Assembly (NCBI GenBank): GCA_041484845.1
Contig: JBGPIK010000222.1
Location: forward strand, 1 to 10,860
Direction of reading: 5' to 3'
Length of the DNA stretch: 10,860 nucleotides
DNA from: JBGPIK01 sp041484845
GTDB taxonomy: Bacteria > Desulfobacterota > Binatia > UBA9968
Positions within the stretch are counted from its first letter, which is position 1; every line of letters starts with the position of its first letter. The translations under genes were made by a program, and so were the position numbers. The notes under the pieces were generated by a model, which was not told the origin of the DNA, searched no databases, and saw only the letters and a list, made by a program, of their open reading frames with translations. Positions 1 through 5,948 of the stretch are shown in pieces.

Positions 1-498
1 AAGCTGAATGTATTGCAGATCCCGCATGGGATCCATCTGAAAGCGGGCCAGCGCCGCTTGGGTGTACATATCCGGATTCGAACCGATGCGATCAATGCCG
101 AGCCGTCTGTTTTTGAGATCCTGGACGCTGGTGATTTCTTTCTTGCCGACAATCGCTCCCGTCATGGAGTTCTTGCTTTGGCCGATCATTACCAGACCTT
201 TAGCTCCTCCCAAAATCGCTCTGATCGGAGCGAAACCTCCGATAATCCCGACATCCGCTTCTCCCGCGAGCAGTGACGTGGTGCCGATGGGGCCGGAGGC
301 GATAAGGACGAGTTTTACATCGAGACCCTGTTTTTTGAAGAAACCTGCTTCCTTGGCGATCCACATCGGCGCCATAGAGGCCACCGGTGCCGTGTAGAAT
401 GCCGTGAGCCCTTGCGCTTGTGCGCTGTCACGGGCTGGGCCGAAAGTGACGACATGAATGATTGCAAAGAGCGCGATCAACTTTGCGAAGGTTGTCAT
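1..498 (-). CDS. NMT1/THI5-like periplasmic substrate-binding protein (N-terminal 166 residues, cut by window edge)
   Basis: Reading the minus strand from an ATG at 498 gives an open frame of 166 codons that leaves the window at position 1, so the C-terminal half is missing. The start is supported by AAGGAGG 8 nt upstream. Residues 1-28 form a Sec signal peptide: Lys6, a hydrophobic core, and an AQA cleavage site at 26-28. The mature part begins with the lobe-1 pattern of the NMT1/SsuA/TauA family: a short strand, then MWIAKEAGFFKKQGLDV and the motif LIASGP. It continues with the 'AGEADVGIIGG' segment and 'VQDLKNRRLGID'. The same pattern recurs in the proteins at 913-1935 and 4537-5574. Family members bind small organic solutes such as sulfonates, nitrate, pyrimidine precursors or aromatic acids for ABC importers; the ligand cannot be read from sequence. 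No permease or ATPase gene is visible. The gene is transcribed away from the 913 gene. Confidence 0.87.
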   Translation of the reverse strand, partial: MTTFAKLIALFAIIHVVTFGPARDSAQAQGLTAFYTAPVASMAPMWIAKEAGFFKKQGLDVKLVLIASGPIGTTSLLAGEADVGIIGGFAPIRAILGGAKGLVMIGQSKNSMTGAIVGKKEITSVQDLKNRRLGIDRIGSNPDMYTQAALARFQMDPMRDLQYIQL

Positions 499-572
499 TT
501 CGATTGCCTCCTTGTGATGGCAGGCCGCGTTTCGAACATCAGCTGTGTGCGCTGCTCGGTTTAAGCGCGCCG

Positions 573-600
573 ATTATAACATGGGCGCCGGCGATGACAA
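573..600 (-). promoter_or_regulatory. Sigma70-type promoter for the substrate-binding gene at 498..1
   Basis: On the minus strand a perfect TATAAT -10 box lies at 578-573. A TTGTCA -35 box (one mismatch from TTGACA) lies at 600-595, with a 16 bp spacer. Transcription would start near 566 and give a leader of about 70 nt before the ATG at 498. Seen by eye; not tested against background frequency. Confidence 0.6.
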
Positions 601-623
601 CGTGCATTGGCGCCGTGCGTGAG

Positions 624-765
624 GACGCGCAGGGTGCCTGTCCTTCAGCGGGAGCCGATTGGCCGTTGCTTCTCTGCTACGACTGATTAAAGGTTCGGCT
701 TCGCTAGCTTGAACTAGCTTCGGTATCGGACGTCTCCTCGCTTCAGGACAGACACCCTGCGCGTC
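624..765. repeat. Long imperfect inverted repeat between divergent substrate-binding genes
   Basis: The 27 nt arm at 624-650 and the reverse complement of 739-765 agree at 24 of 27 positions. Both arms contain a core of the type GACGCGCAGGGTG-CTGTCCT. Weaker similarity continues inward for about 15 nt with small gaps. The roughly 90 nt between the arms holds a further short hairpin (GCTAG/CTAGC, about 704-719) and no convincing ORF. It could be a small palindromic mobile or REP-like element, or a large structured terminator or regulatory region. No target-site duplication was identified. The rest of 499-912 contains the two flanking promoters and otherwise nothing recognisable. Confidence 0.7.
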
Positions 766-829
766 AAGGCATCTCAGACCGGAAGGTGTTCCCCGAGGAA
801 CTACATTTTTGAAGCGAGCCACGTGAATA

Positions 830-858
830 TTGACAGAAAAATCGTCTAGTGATACGCG
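830..858 (+). promoter_or_regulatory. Possible promoter for the gene at 913
   Basis: A perfect TTGACA sits at 830-835, followed after 17 bp by TACGCG at 853-858. That -10 is weak, but it is preceded by TG at 850-851, which could act as an extended -10. The leader to the ATG would be about 50 nt. Only the -35 box is persuasive. Confidence 0.35.
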
Positions 859-912
859 TGCGGCAACTTTGCAGCGCCTTGGTCGCGCAGCGCGTCTACG
901 GGAGAAAAGAGA

Positions 913-1935
913 ATGAAATTTCTGTCATCTCGGCTCAGCACGTTTCCGCTTCCGGCAGCCTGCCTTTTCGTTGTGCTCGCAGCGCCTTCAATAAATGCCG
1001 CCGAAACGTTGCAGAAGCTCCGCCTCGCCTATGCTTCGGTGACGGCCGCATTTGCGATTCCATGGATTACACAAGAGGCAGGAATATTCCGGCGCCATGG
1101 CCTGGATGTCGAAATCGTCTATATCGCCAGCGGCCCGCGAACCATTCAAACCTTAGTTGCGGGCGGGGTTGATGTGGCGGCGATCGGCGGAGGCGCCGGC
1201 ATCGACGCCAAATTGGCGGGCGCCGATACGGTCTTCATTGCCGTCTCCGTTAACCGCGTGTTGATCTATATGGTAGCGGCGCCCGAGATCCGACGGATCG
1301 AAGACTTGCGCGGCAAAAGCATCGGCGGTACCCGGATCGGCACGCTCACAGACTTTTTTTCACGCTATTATCTGCGTCAGGCCGGTCTCGTGCCCGACCG
1401 CGACGTGATTGTGCGCGGGACCGGCGGCCTGCCCGAAACGCTCGCCGCACTCAAGGCCGGTCAAATCCACGCGGGGACTTTCGGTTTTCCCGCCGTGCTG
1501 CAAGCGCGGGCGGCCGGGTTTCATGTCCTCGTGGATTACGCAACGCAAGGACTCCGTTATCCGCTCTCCGGCCTCGTCGTCTCGCAGAGCCTCATTCGTA
1601 ACCGCGAGCCGATGGTTCGCAGTTTTCTGGAGGCAATCATCGAGGCAACTCACCGATTCAAAACGGACCCGCCTTTCGCCATCGAAGTCATGGGGCGATA
1701 CACGCGCATCGCCGAGCGGAAGATTCTCGAGGAATCGCAAAAAGTTTACGCCGCAGCTTTTGAGCGGGTTCCCTACCCTGATCCGGAAGACATGAAGCTT
1801 GTGCTGACACAGGTGGGCGAGAACAACCCGCGCGCGCGCGGCGCGGACCCGCGCGACTTCGTAGAACCACGACTGATTCGCGAAATCGAAGCGAGCGGCT
1901 TGATTAAGCGGCTGTATGGAGAGCAGACAAAGTGA
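913..1935 (+). CDS. ABC transporter substrate-binding protein, NMT1/THI5-like
   Basis: This is a complete 340-residue protein, the usual length for the NMT1/SsuA-type binding proteins. The start at 913 has GGAG 8 nt upstream and opens a Sec signal peptide (MKFLSSR, hydrophobic core 11-24, cleavage near Ala29-Ala30). The mature protein has the two-lobe pattern. Lobe 1 starts at about residue 36 (LRLAYASV) and continues with 'ITQEAGIFRRHGLDVEIVYIASGP' features and a Gly/Ala-rich 'AGGVDVAAIGGGAG' ligand-cleft segment. 'IEDLRGKSIGG' marks the crossover and 'LAALKAGQIHAG' belongs to lobe 2. It should act in the periplasm and deliver an unknown small organic solute to an ABC importer; no permease or ATPase gene lies nearby. 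The C-terminal tail is rich in charged helices. It is divergent from, and paralogous to, the gene at 498..1. The spacer to the next gene is 279 bp, so it is probably monocistronic. Confidence 0.9.
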   Translation: MKFLSSRLSTFPLPAACLFVVLAAPSINAAETLQKLRLAYASVTAAFAIPWITQEAGIFRRHGLDVEIVYIASGPRTIQTLVAGGVDVAAIGGGAGIDAKLAGADTVFIAVSVNRVLIYMVAAPEIRRIEDLRGKSIGGTRIGTLTDFFSRYYLRQAGLVPDRDVIVRGTGGLPETLAALKAGQIHAGTFGFPAVLQARAAGFHVLVDYATQGLRYPLSGLVVSQSLIRNREPMVRSFLEAIIEATHRFKTDPPFAIEVMGRYTRIAERKILEESQKVYAAAFERVPYPDPEDMKLVLTQVGENNPRARGADPRDFVEPRLIREIEASGLIKRLYGEQTK

Positions 1936-1964
1936 CACACTGCAGTGGTTTCCCCGGTGTGTCA
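1933..1964 (+). terminator. Hairpin overlapping the stop codon of the 913-1935 gene
   Basis: TGACACAC at 1933-1940, which begins with the stop codon, is perfectly complementary to GTGTGTCA at 1957-1964. The stem is 8 bp with a 16 nt loop. No T-run follows, so intrinsic termination is uncertain. The 3' arm also overlaps the start of the REP-like palindrome at 1960, so the two structures would exclude each other. Confidence 0.4.
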
Positions 1965-2026
1965 TTCTGAGCCGGAGGCGAAGAATCTCAAAATAAACGA
2001 GACCCTTCGCTACGCTCAGGGTGACA
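1960..2026. repeat. REP-like palindromic element
   Basis: The arm at 1960-1989 (TGTCATTCTGAGCC followed by GGCGAAGAATCTC) faces the arm at 1999-2026, whose reverse complement reads TGTCACCCTGAGCG followed by TAGCGAAGGGTCTC. They are separated by a 9 nt A-rich loop. From memory, sequences of the type TGTCATTCTGAGCGAAGCGAAGAATCT recur in the intergenic regions of many environmental genomes. If so, this is a copy of a dispersed palindromic repeat. Both arms diverge by the same kind of TT/CC substitutions, so this copy is not a freshly formed perfect palindrome. Confidence 0.75.
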
Positions 2027-2095
2027 GCTTTTCATGAGAATGCGCCTAATTTATTAGACCAACTTCTGAAGCAGGATAGTAATGAGGTGCTGCAA

Positions 2096-2123
2096 CCGTC
2101 CTGACAAACTGTTTTCGGGACGG
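2096..2123. repeat. Short inverted repeat in the spacer before the monooxygenase gene
   Basis: CCGTCC at 2096-2101 is complementary to GGACGG at 2118-2123, with a 16 nt loop. It lies in a non-coding spacer that also carries the palindrome at 1960-2026 and the tandem repeat at 2152-2187. It may be a weak terminator or a decayed repeat; no function can be assigned. Confidence 0.35.
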
Positions 2124-2151
2124 CGAGCAATTCTCTAACAGGCGCCGACCG

Positions 2152-2187
2152 CTTGAACGACTGGAACGATTGGAACGGCTTGAACTT
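2152..2187. repeat. Four tandem copies of a degenerate 9 bp unit
   Basis: Units are CTTGAACGA, CTGGAACGA, TTGGAACGG and CTTGAACTT at 2152, 2161, 2170 and 2179, with consensus YTKGAACGR. The array ends 27 nt before the ATG at 2215. It is too short for a CRISPR and has no spacers. It could be a slippage-prone simple repeat or a binding-site array for the downstream gene; the sequence alone does not decide. Confidence 0.75.
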
Positions 2188-2214
2188 TTGACTAGCACGG
2201 TTTGATTCGATCCC

Positions 2215-3348
2215 ATGCGAATTAACGTAATCGGCGCCGGCCCCGCCGGACTGCTATTTTCACTGCTCATCAAGCGCCGCTTTCCCAAATGGCGCATCAA
2301 CATCTTCGAGCAAAATTCAGCCGATGCGACGTTTGGCTTCGGCGTGGTTTTTTCCCGTGGCGCGCTTGCGTTCCTCGATCGCGACGTGCCGGATATTCAT
2401 CGACAACTCGCGCTGCGCTTGGAATCGTGGCCGATGCAGCGCATCGTTCACTGTGACGAGCGCATCGATATCGACGGCAACGGCTTCGCGGCCATCGGGC
2501 GTTTGGAGCTCAACCAGTTTCTCCAGGAACTTTGCCGCGACGCCGGTTTAATCGTTGAGTATAGGCGCCCCGTCGGTTCTCTGGACGACGTGCGCCAGTG
2601 TGATTTGGTCGTCGGCGCGGATGGCGCAAACTCTTTTGTGCGCCGCGCGTTGGAAAATGGGTTCGAGCCGAACTTTGAGTGGCTCAGCAACCGGTTCGCA
2701 TGGTACGGCACGGCGCAACTCTTTGACTGCCTCACTTTGACCTTCCGCGCCAACGAGGACGGTGTGTTTGTTGCACATCACTATCGTTACAGTCCGACCA
2801 TGAGCACCTTTATCGTCGAGTGCGACGCAGCGACCTGGCGTCGCGCCGGGCTCGATCGCATGTCGGACGGAGAGAGCTGCGCCTACTGCGCGCGTGTATT
2901 CGTCCGTGACCTCGGCGGCCATCCGTTGGTTTCGAACAAGTCGATCTGGCGCCGGTTCCCGCTGCTCGCCAACCGACGCTGGTCGACGAGCAACACCGTG
3001 CTGATCGGCGACGCGCTACGGACGGTGCATTTTTCCATCGGCTCGGGCACGCGCCTCGCGTTTGAGGATGCCATTGCCCTCGATCGGGCGTTCGCCGAGA
3101 CCGGCGAAGACGTGCCGCGCGCGCTGGTTGCGTTTGAGCGCGAACGCCGCCCGGTGGTCGAGAAAATCCTCGCCGCGGCTTATGCCAGCTCACACTGGTA
3201 CGAGCGCTTGCGCGATAAAATGGCCCTTGAGCCTTGGCAACTCGCTTACGACTACATGATGCGCAGCGGGCGCATAAGCGATACACGGTTGCGCGAGATC
3301 TCGCCGGAGTTTATGGTGCGATTCGAAGCAGCGCGCAGAGGTTATTGA
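2215..3348 (+). CDS. Stand-alone FAD-dependent aromatic-CoA-type monooxygenase (salicylyl-CoA 5-hydroxylase / anthraniloyl-CoA monooxygenase FAD-domain family)
   Basis: The 377-residue protein starts directly in the Rossmann FAD fold: GAGPAG at 7-12, with Glu32 at the end of strand 2 as the expected ribose contact. Next come 'TFGFGVVFS' (39-47), a DG-type motif 'GADGANS' (134-140), and the FAD-phosphate GD motif at 265-266 within 'IGDALRTVHFSIGSGT'. That last block resembles the 'GDAAHTAHFSIGSGTKLAMEDAI' pattern of salicylyl-CoA 5-hydroxylase and anthraniloyl-CoA monooxygenase, flavoenzymes that hydroxylate or dearomatise the ring of an aryl-CoA. The bifunctional members carry an extra C-terminal old-yellow-enzyme domain; here the protein stops after the FAD domain and no such domain follows. 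The start is fixed by the fold. It has no Shine-Dalgarno sequence, so initiation may be weak or leaderless. The real substrate is inferred only from family resemblance. Confidence 0.8.
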   Translation: MRINVIGAGPAGLLFSLLIKRRFPKWRINIFEQNSADATFGFGVVFSRGALAFLDRDVPDIHRQLALRLESWPMQRIVHCDERIDIDGNGFAAIGRLELNQFLQELCRDAGLIVEYRRPVGSLDDVRQCDLVVGADGANSFVRRALENGFEPNFEWLSNRFAWYGTAQLFDCLTLTFRANEDGVFVAHHYRYSPTMSTFIVECDAATWRRAGLDRMSDGESCAYCARVFVRDLGGHPLVSNKSIWRRFPLLANRRWSTSNTVLIGDALRTVHFSIGSGTRLAFEDAIALDRAFAETGEDVPRALVAFERERRPVVEKILAAAYASSHWYERLRDKMALEPWQLAYDYMMRSGRISDTRLREISPEFMVRFEAARRGY

Positions 3349-3626
3349 TTCGGCAGCGGGCGACTAATCGGATTATGCGGTCGCCGCGATTATCAAAAGA
3401 CTTAGATTTTCATATGCTCTTGAAGAACAGTGTTGAACAGGTTGTTCAAAAAGGTCTCAGATACGCGGCGAGAAAATCGCTAAGGGCTAAACGCATGGCG
3501 CAAAGTATTCTACCCGTTCTATCCCCCCTTGCGCTTTGCGCTTTGCAAGTTGGTACGTTCGAGCGACGCGATGGAGCGCAACGAAGCAGGTGAGCGTTTT
3601 TCATTAGCCTGCGAAGGAGGAATATC
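3349..3626. other. Non-coding spacer with short repeats upstream of the hydrolase gene
   Basis: This 278 bp stretch shows no convincing gene. TTGAAC at 3433-3438 and GTTCAA at 3444-3449 form an inverted repeat. GCGCAAAG at 3498-3505 is complementary to CTTTGCGC at 3534-3541, inside a short tandem GCGCTTTGCGCTTTGC run (3531-3546). These are typical of repeat-littered intergenic DNA; no promoter with both boxes was found. Confidence 0.5.
3614..3620 (+). promoter_or_regulatory. Strong ribosome binding site of the hydrolase gene
   Basis: AAGGAGG at 3614-3620 lies 6 nt before the ATG at 3627. It fixes this start. Confidence 0.8.
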
Positions 3627-4442
3627 ATGGCGAAGAATATTCACGGACCGCTCTACTATGAACGGATGGGACGCACAGGGCCAGTGATCGCTTTTGTCCA
3701 TCCCAACCCGATGGACCAGTCGTGCTGGATTTTTCAGATGGCGCACCTGTCGACCTGGTACCGCTGCATTGCCATCGACATCCCGGGATACGGCCGCTCG
3801 CCCAAGGCCGATGCCGGGCTGACCATCGACGACATGGCCCAGGCCTGTTGGGAGGCGATAGACGACGCGTTGCCCGGCGAGACCGCGATCCTGGTCGGCT
3901 GTTCGGTCGGCTCGTCGCTCGCTCCCCACATGTACCACCAGCGCCCCGACAAGACCGCGGCACTCGTGTTGTCAGGCACCGGTTACAACCCCAACAAGGA
4001 ATTTACCAAGGGGCGCATCGATAACTACACGGCCAATGGCATCGACTATCGCTGGGCCTACACGTTCGAGGATCTGAGCCCGGCGTTTCGCACGACACCG
4101 ATGGCGCATTTCTTTGCGAACCTCTTCACCGAACGCAATGAACACGCCGACGTGCAGACGATCATCCACCAGTTCAAAGCGCTCGCGCAGCCCTATCCCG
4201 AAGGCCATCATGAGCGCATCGCCTGTCCGACGATAATCCTGACCGGTAGCGAGGACGGCAGCCATCAGAGGGCCTTCGCGCTTAAAGCGCGTATACCGAA
4301 TTGCGAGTTGAAGACTTTGCCGGGAGCCGGCCACGCCTGCCAGATAGAGCAGCCCTGGCTATTTGATCGCTTCATGATCGAATTTCTTGCCAAACACGAC
4401 CTGTTTCCCGGCGCATCCAAGCCGGCTAAGTCGATCGTCTGA
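3627..4442 (+). CDS. Alpha/beta-hydrolase fold protein (MhpC / 3-oxoadipate enol-lactonase-like)
   Basis: The 271-residue cytoplasmic protein has no signal peptide. The fold landmarks are in order: oxyanion-loop 'FVHPNP' at 23-28 (HP where HG is usual), strand 4 'AIDIPGYGRS' at 49-58, and nucleophile elbow G-C-S-V-G at 91-95 with Ser93. A cap region follows at roughly 125-190, then the acid Asp210 in 'GSEDG' and the general base His236 in 'GAGHACQIEQP'. The triad Ser93-Asp210-His236 is complete, so it should be an active hydrolase acting on a C-C bond, ester, lactone or thioester of a small substrate. The family covers many activities and the substrate cannot be named. It follows the monooxygenase in the same direction after 278 bp and is convergent with the substrate-binding gene at 4537-5574. 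A role in aromatic or CoA-thioester catabolism is plausible from context only. Confidence 0.85.
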   Translation: MAKNIHGPLYYERMGRTGPVIAFVHPNPMDQSCWIFQMAHLSTWYRCIAIDIPGYGRSPKADAGLTIDDMAQACWEAIDDALPGETAILVGCSVGSSLAPHMYHQRPDKTAALVLSGTGYNPNKEFTKGRIDNYTANGIDYRWAYTFEDLSPAFRTTPMAHFFANLFTERNEHADVQTIIHQFKALAQPYPEGHHERIACPTIILTGSEDGSHQRAFALKARIPNCELKTLPGAGHACQIEQPWLFDRFMIEFLAKHDLFPGASKPAKSIV

Positions 4443-4536
4443 ATCGGCGCTGCTGGCGATTTTTATCACCGCAGATTTCTCAAGCCGAAGAGCAAGAGCT
4501 TGTCACTCTGGTCAACAGCTAAGGCTTCCCGCTCTT

Positions 4537-5574
4537 TCAATAGCCGCTCGCGTGAATTTTTAGTATCAACGAATCCTCAACAACCTCTTCCGGGTTCATC
4601 TTGCGGAGATTCGGATTTGCCTTTGAAAGAATCTGATAAATCTTTTTGACGCCCGCTGCTCTAGGCACCAGATCATTGCTGTACAAGTTCTGAATCACGT
4701 GGTAACTAACCTCCGCCTCTTCAGGGCGGCCCAAGCGGAGATGCCTGACAATCGTTTGAGTCACCGTCGTTTTGTTCTCCGGTTTCATGATGAAGCGAAC
4801 CGCGTCGAGAGTGCCTTTGATGATACCTTCGATAGCCTTCGGATCCTGGCGCACGAACTGGCGCAGCGTCACCAGAGAAGATCCCATATAGGGTATGGGC
4901 GCGCGGCCCAAGTCGACCAAGGCCGTATATCCTTTTTTCTTCAACGACTCGCTGAATGTATAGCCGATCCAAGAGGCCTGCACCCGCCCCGACTCTAAAG
5001 CTTGCACCCGAGAGGGCTGATCCCCCAGGACTATAAATTGAATTTTGTCCCTTTCGGGATCGAGATTTAAATAATCGAGGCACAACATATTATTGGCCCA
5101 TCCACCACCGCCAATGCTCTGGATTGCCACTCGCTTGCCTTTGAGATCATCCGGCCTTTGAACCTCGGGGCGCGCCATGAAAATTCCATCCCCGTGGGCG
5201 ATCACGTTAGCGACTACGACGACGTCCAATCCGGCCGCTGCCGCGTTCAACACGTTGTTGGCGCTAGTAAAGTTCATCTGCACATCGCCTGAGACCATTG
5301 CCGCCATGGACAAAGGCCCGTTGCGCATGTAAATGGCTTCCACGTTCAGACCATGCTTGCGGTAAAACCCTTGCTCGACTCCAAGCCACAGAGCCGTCGG
5401 GTTTTCACCGGTCACTCCGTAGGCGATGCGGAATAGTGGCACCGTTTGCGCGCGACTCGAGGCGGAGAGAATCGTCAAGACGAAAGCCGCGACCAAGAAA
5501 CAATCTCTGGTAAGAATAAAACAGATATTGCGGGCCCAAAGGAGTTTTGCGGAAAAACCGATAGGTGACCTCAT
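4537..5574 (-). CDS. ABC transporter substrate-binding protein, NMT1/THI5-like
   Basis: This is a complete 345-residue protein. The ATG at 5574 is preceded by AGGAGG about 6 nt upstream. The N-terminus is unusually long for a signal peptide: about 24 residues precede the hydrophobic core FLVAAFVLTIL, and cleavage is expected near 'SSRAQ' (about 39-43). The mature part shows the family pattern: 'FRIAYGVTGE', 'LWLGVEQGFYRKHGLNVEAIYMRNGP', 'VSGDVQMNFTSANNV', 'PDDLKGKRVAIQSIGGG' and 'LESGRVQASWIGY'. It is the third orphan binding protein here and is clearly different in the ligand cleft (Asn/Gly-rich) from the 913 gene, so it probably has another ligand. No permease or ATPase gene is adjacent. 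It is convergent with the hydrolase gene, with only 94 bp between the two stops and no clear intrinsic terminator, and divergent from the bicupin gene. Confidence 0.9.
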   Translation of the reverse strand: MRSPIGFSAKLLWARNICFILTRDCFLVAAFVLTILSASSRAQTVPLFRIAYGVTGENPTALWLGVEQGFYRKHGLNVEAIYMRNGPLSMAAMVSGDVQMNFTSANNVLNAAAAGLDVVVVANVIAHGDGIFMARPEVQRPDDLKGKRVAIQSIGGGGWANNMLCLDYLNLDPERDKIQFIVLGDQPSRVQALESGRVQASWIGYTFSESLKKKGYTALVDLGRAPIPYMGSSLVTLRQFVRQDPKAIEGIIKGTLDAVRFIMKPENKTTVTQTIVRHLRLGRPEEAEVSYHVIQNLYSNDLVPRAAGVKKIYQILSKANPNLRKMNPEEVVEDSLILKIHASGY

Positions 5575-5682
5575 GCGAACCTCCTGGGAGAAAAGGTGCC
5601 GGAGTGGATTGCAAAAGCCCGAACCCCACTGTTGTTTTACAGCTCGCGGCTAGAGACTTCACGATCGAGAGATCAAATTGAC

Positions 5683-5710
5683 TTTATACTTTCCAGTCCG
5701 ATCGCGTCAA
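5683..5710 (-). promoter_or_regulatory. Sigma70-type promoter for the substrate-binding gene at 5574..4537
   Basis: On the minus strand, TTGACG (5710-5705) and TATAAA (5688-5683) are separated by 16 bp; each box is one base from consensus. The leader would be about 100 nt. Confidence 0.6.
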
Positions 5711-5747
5711 TGATATTTTTTCATAATCGTAGGTTGTGTAATTTCGA

Positions 5748-5776
5748 TTGCATTTTGGCGGACCGGCGCATATATT
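5748..5776 (+). promoter_or_regulatory. Upstream promoter of the bicupin region
   Basis: TTGCAT at 5748-5753 and TATATT at 5771-5776 are separated by exactly 17 bp in an AT-rich stretch. Transcription would start near 5783, ahead of the small ORF at 5820 and the bicupin gene at 5949. It is about 40 bp from, and divergent to, the promoter at 5683-5710, so shared control is possible. Confidence 0.5.
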
Positions 5777-5819
5777 TCCCGCCGTAAACAGCCTTTCCTA
5801 GGGAAAGAAGGAAATCATC

Positions 5820-5915
5820 ATGCCTAGACCGTTTCAGGGTATTCGTGGCGGTCGCCAAGCACCGGAACGTTACTCAGCTGCCTCAGAACTTCACATCAGC
5901 CTGTCCGTTTTATAA
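5820..5915 (+). CDS. Possible 31-codon leader or small ORF
   Basis: ATG at 5820 opens 31 codons ending at TAA 5913-5915 (MPRPFQGIRGG...). An AAGGA-like sequence (GAAGGAAATC) lies about 8 nt upstream, and the promoter at 5748-5776 lies at a suitable distance. The peptide is basic at its N-terminal half with a hydrophobic end (ISLSVL); I do not recognise it. The stop codon lies inside a perfect TATAAT at 5911-5916, so translation of this ORF and transcription from the second promoter would meet at the same bases. It may be a real leader peptide, a decayed gene end, or chance. Confidence 0.3.
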   Translation: MPRPFQGIRGGRQAPERYSAASELHISLSVL

Positions 5916-5916
5916 T
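5890..5916 (+). promoter_or_regulatory. Proximal promoter of the bicupin gene
   Basis: A perfect TATAAT -10 box lies at 5911-5916. The best -35 is TTCACA at 5890-5895 with a short 15 bp spacer. The leader would be about 26 nt and contains the AAGGAGG ribosome binding site at 5937-5943. Confidence 0.5.
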
Positions 5917-5948
5917 TCTCTATAACCCCGGTACGTAAGGAGGAAGCC

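Noticed and set aside
462..822. Short open frames on both strands in the 500-900 intergenic region
   Set aside because: They run through the inverted repeat and across the promoter of the gene at 498..1, with no ribosome site and no domain.
2152..2187. Possible CRISPR array
   Set aside because: The units are 9 bp, directly adjacent and without spacers, and no cas gene is present.
3349..3626. Frameshifted remainder of the missing OYE domain after the monooxygenase
   Set aside because: The interval is only 278 bp, and none of its frames shows old-yellow-enzyme motifs. The FAD protein ends with an ordinary stop.
4443..4536. Shared terminator between the convergent hydrolase and binding-protein genes
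   Set aside because: Only weak, scattered complementarity (AGAGC/GCTCT) was seen, without a compact stem followed by a T-run.
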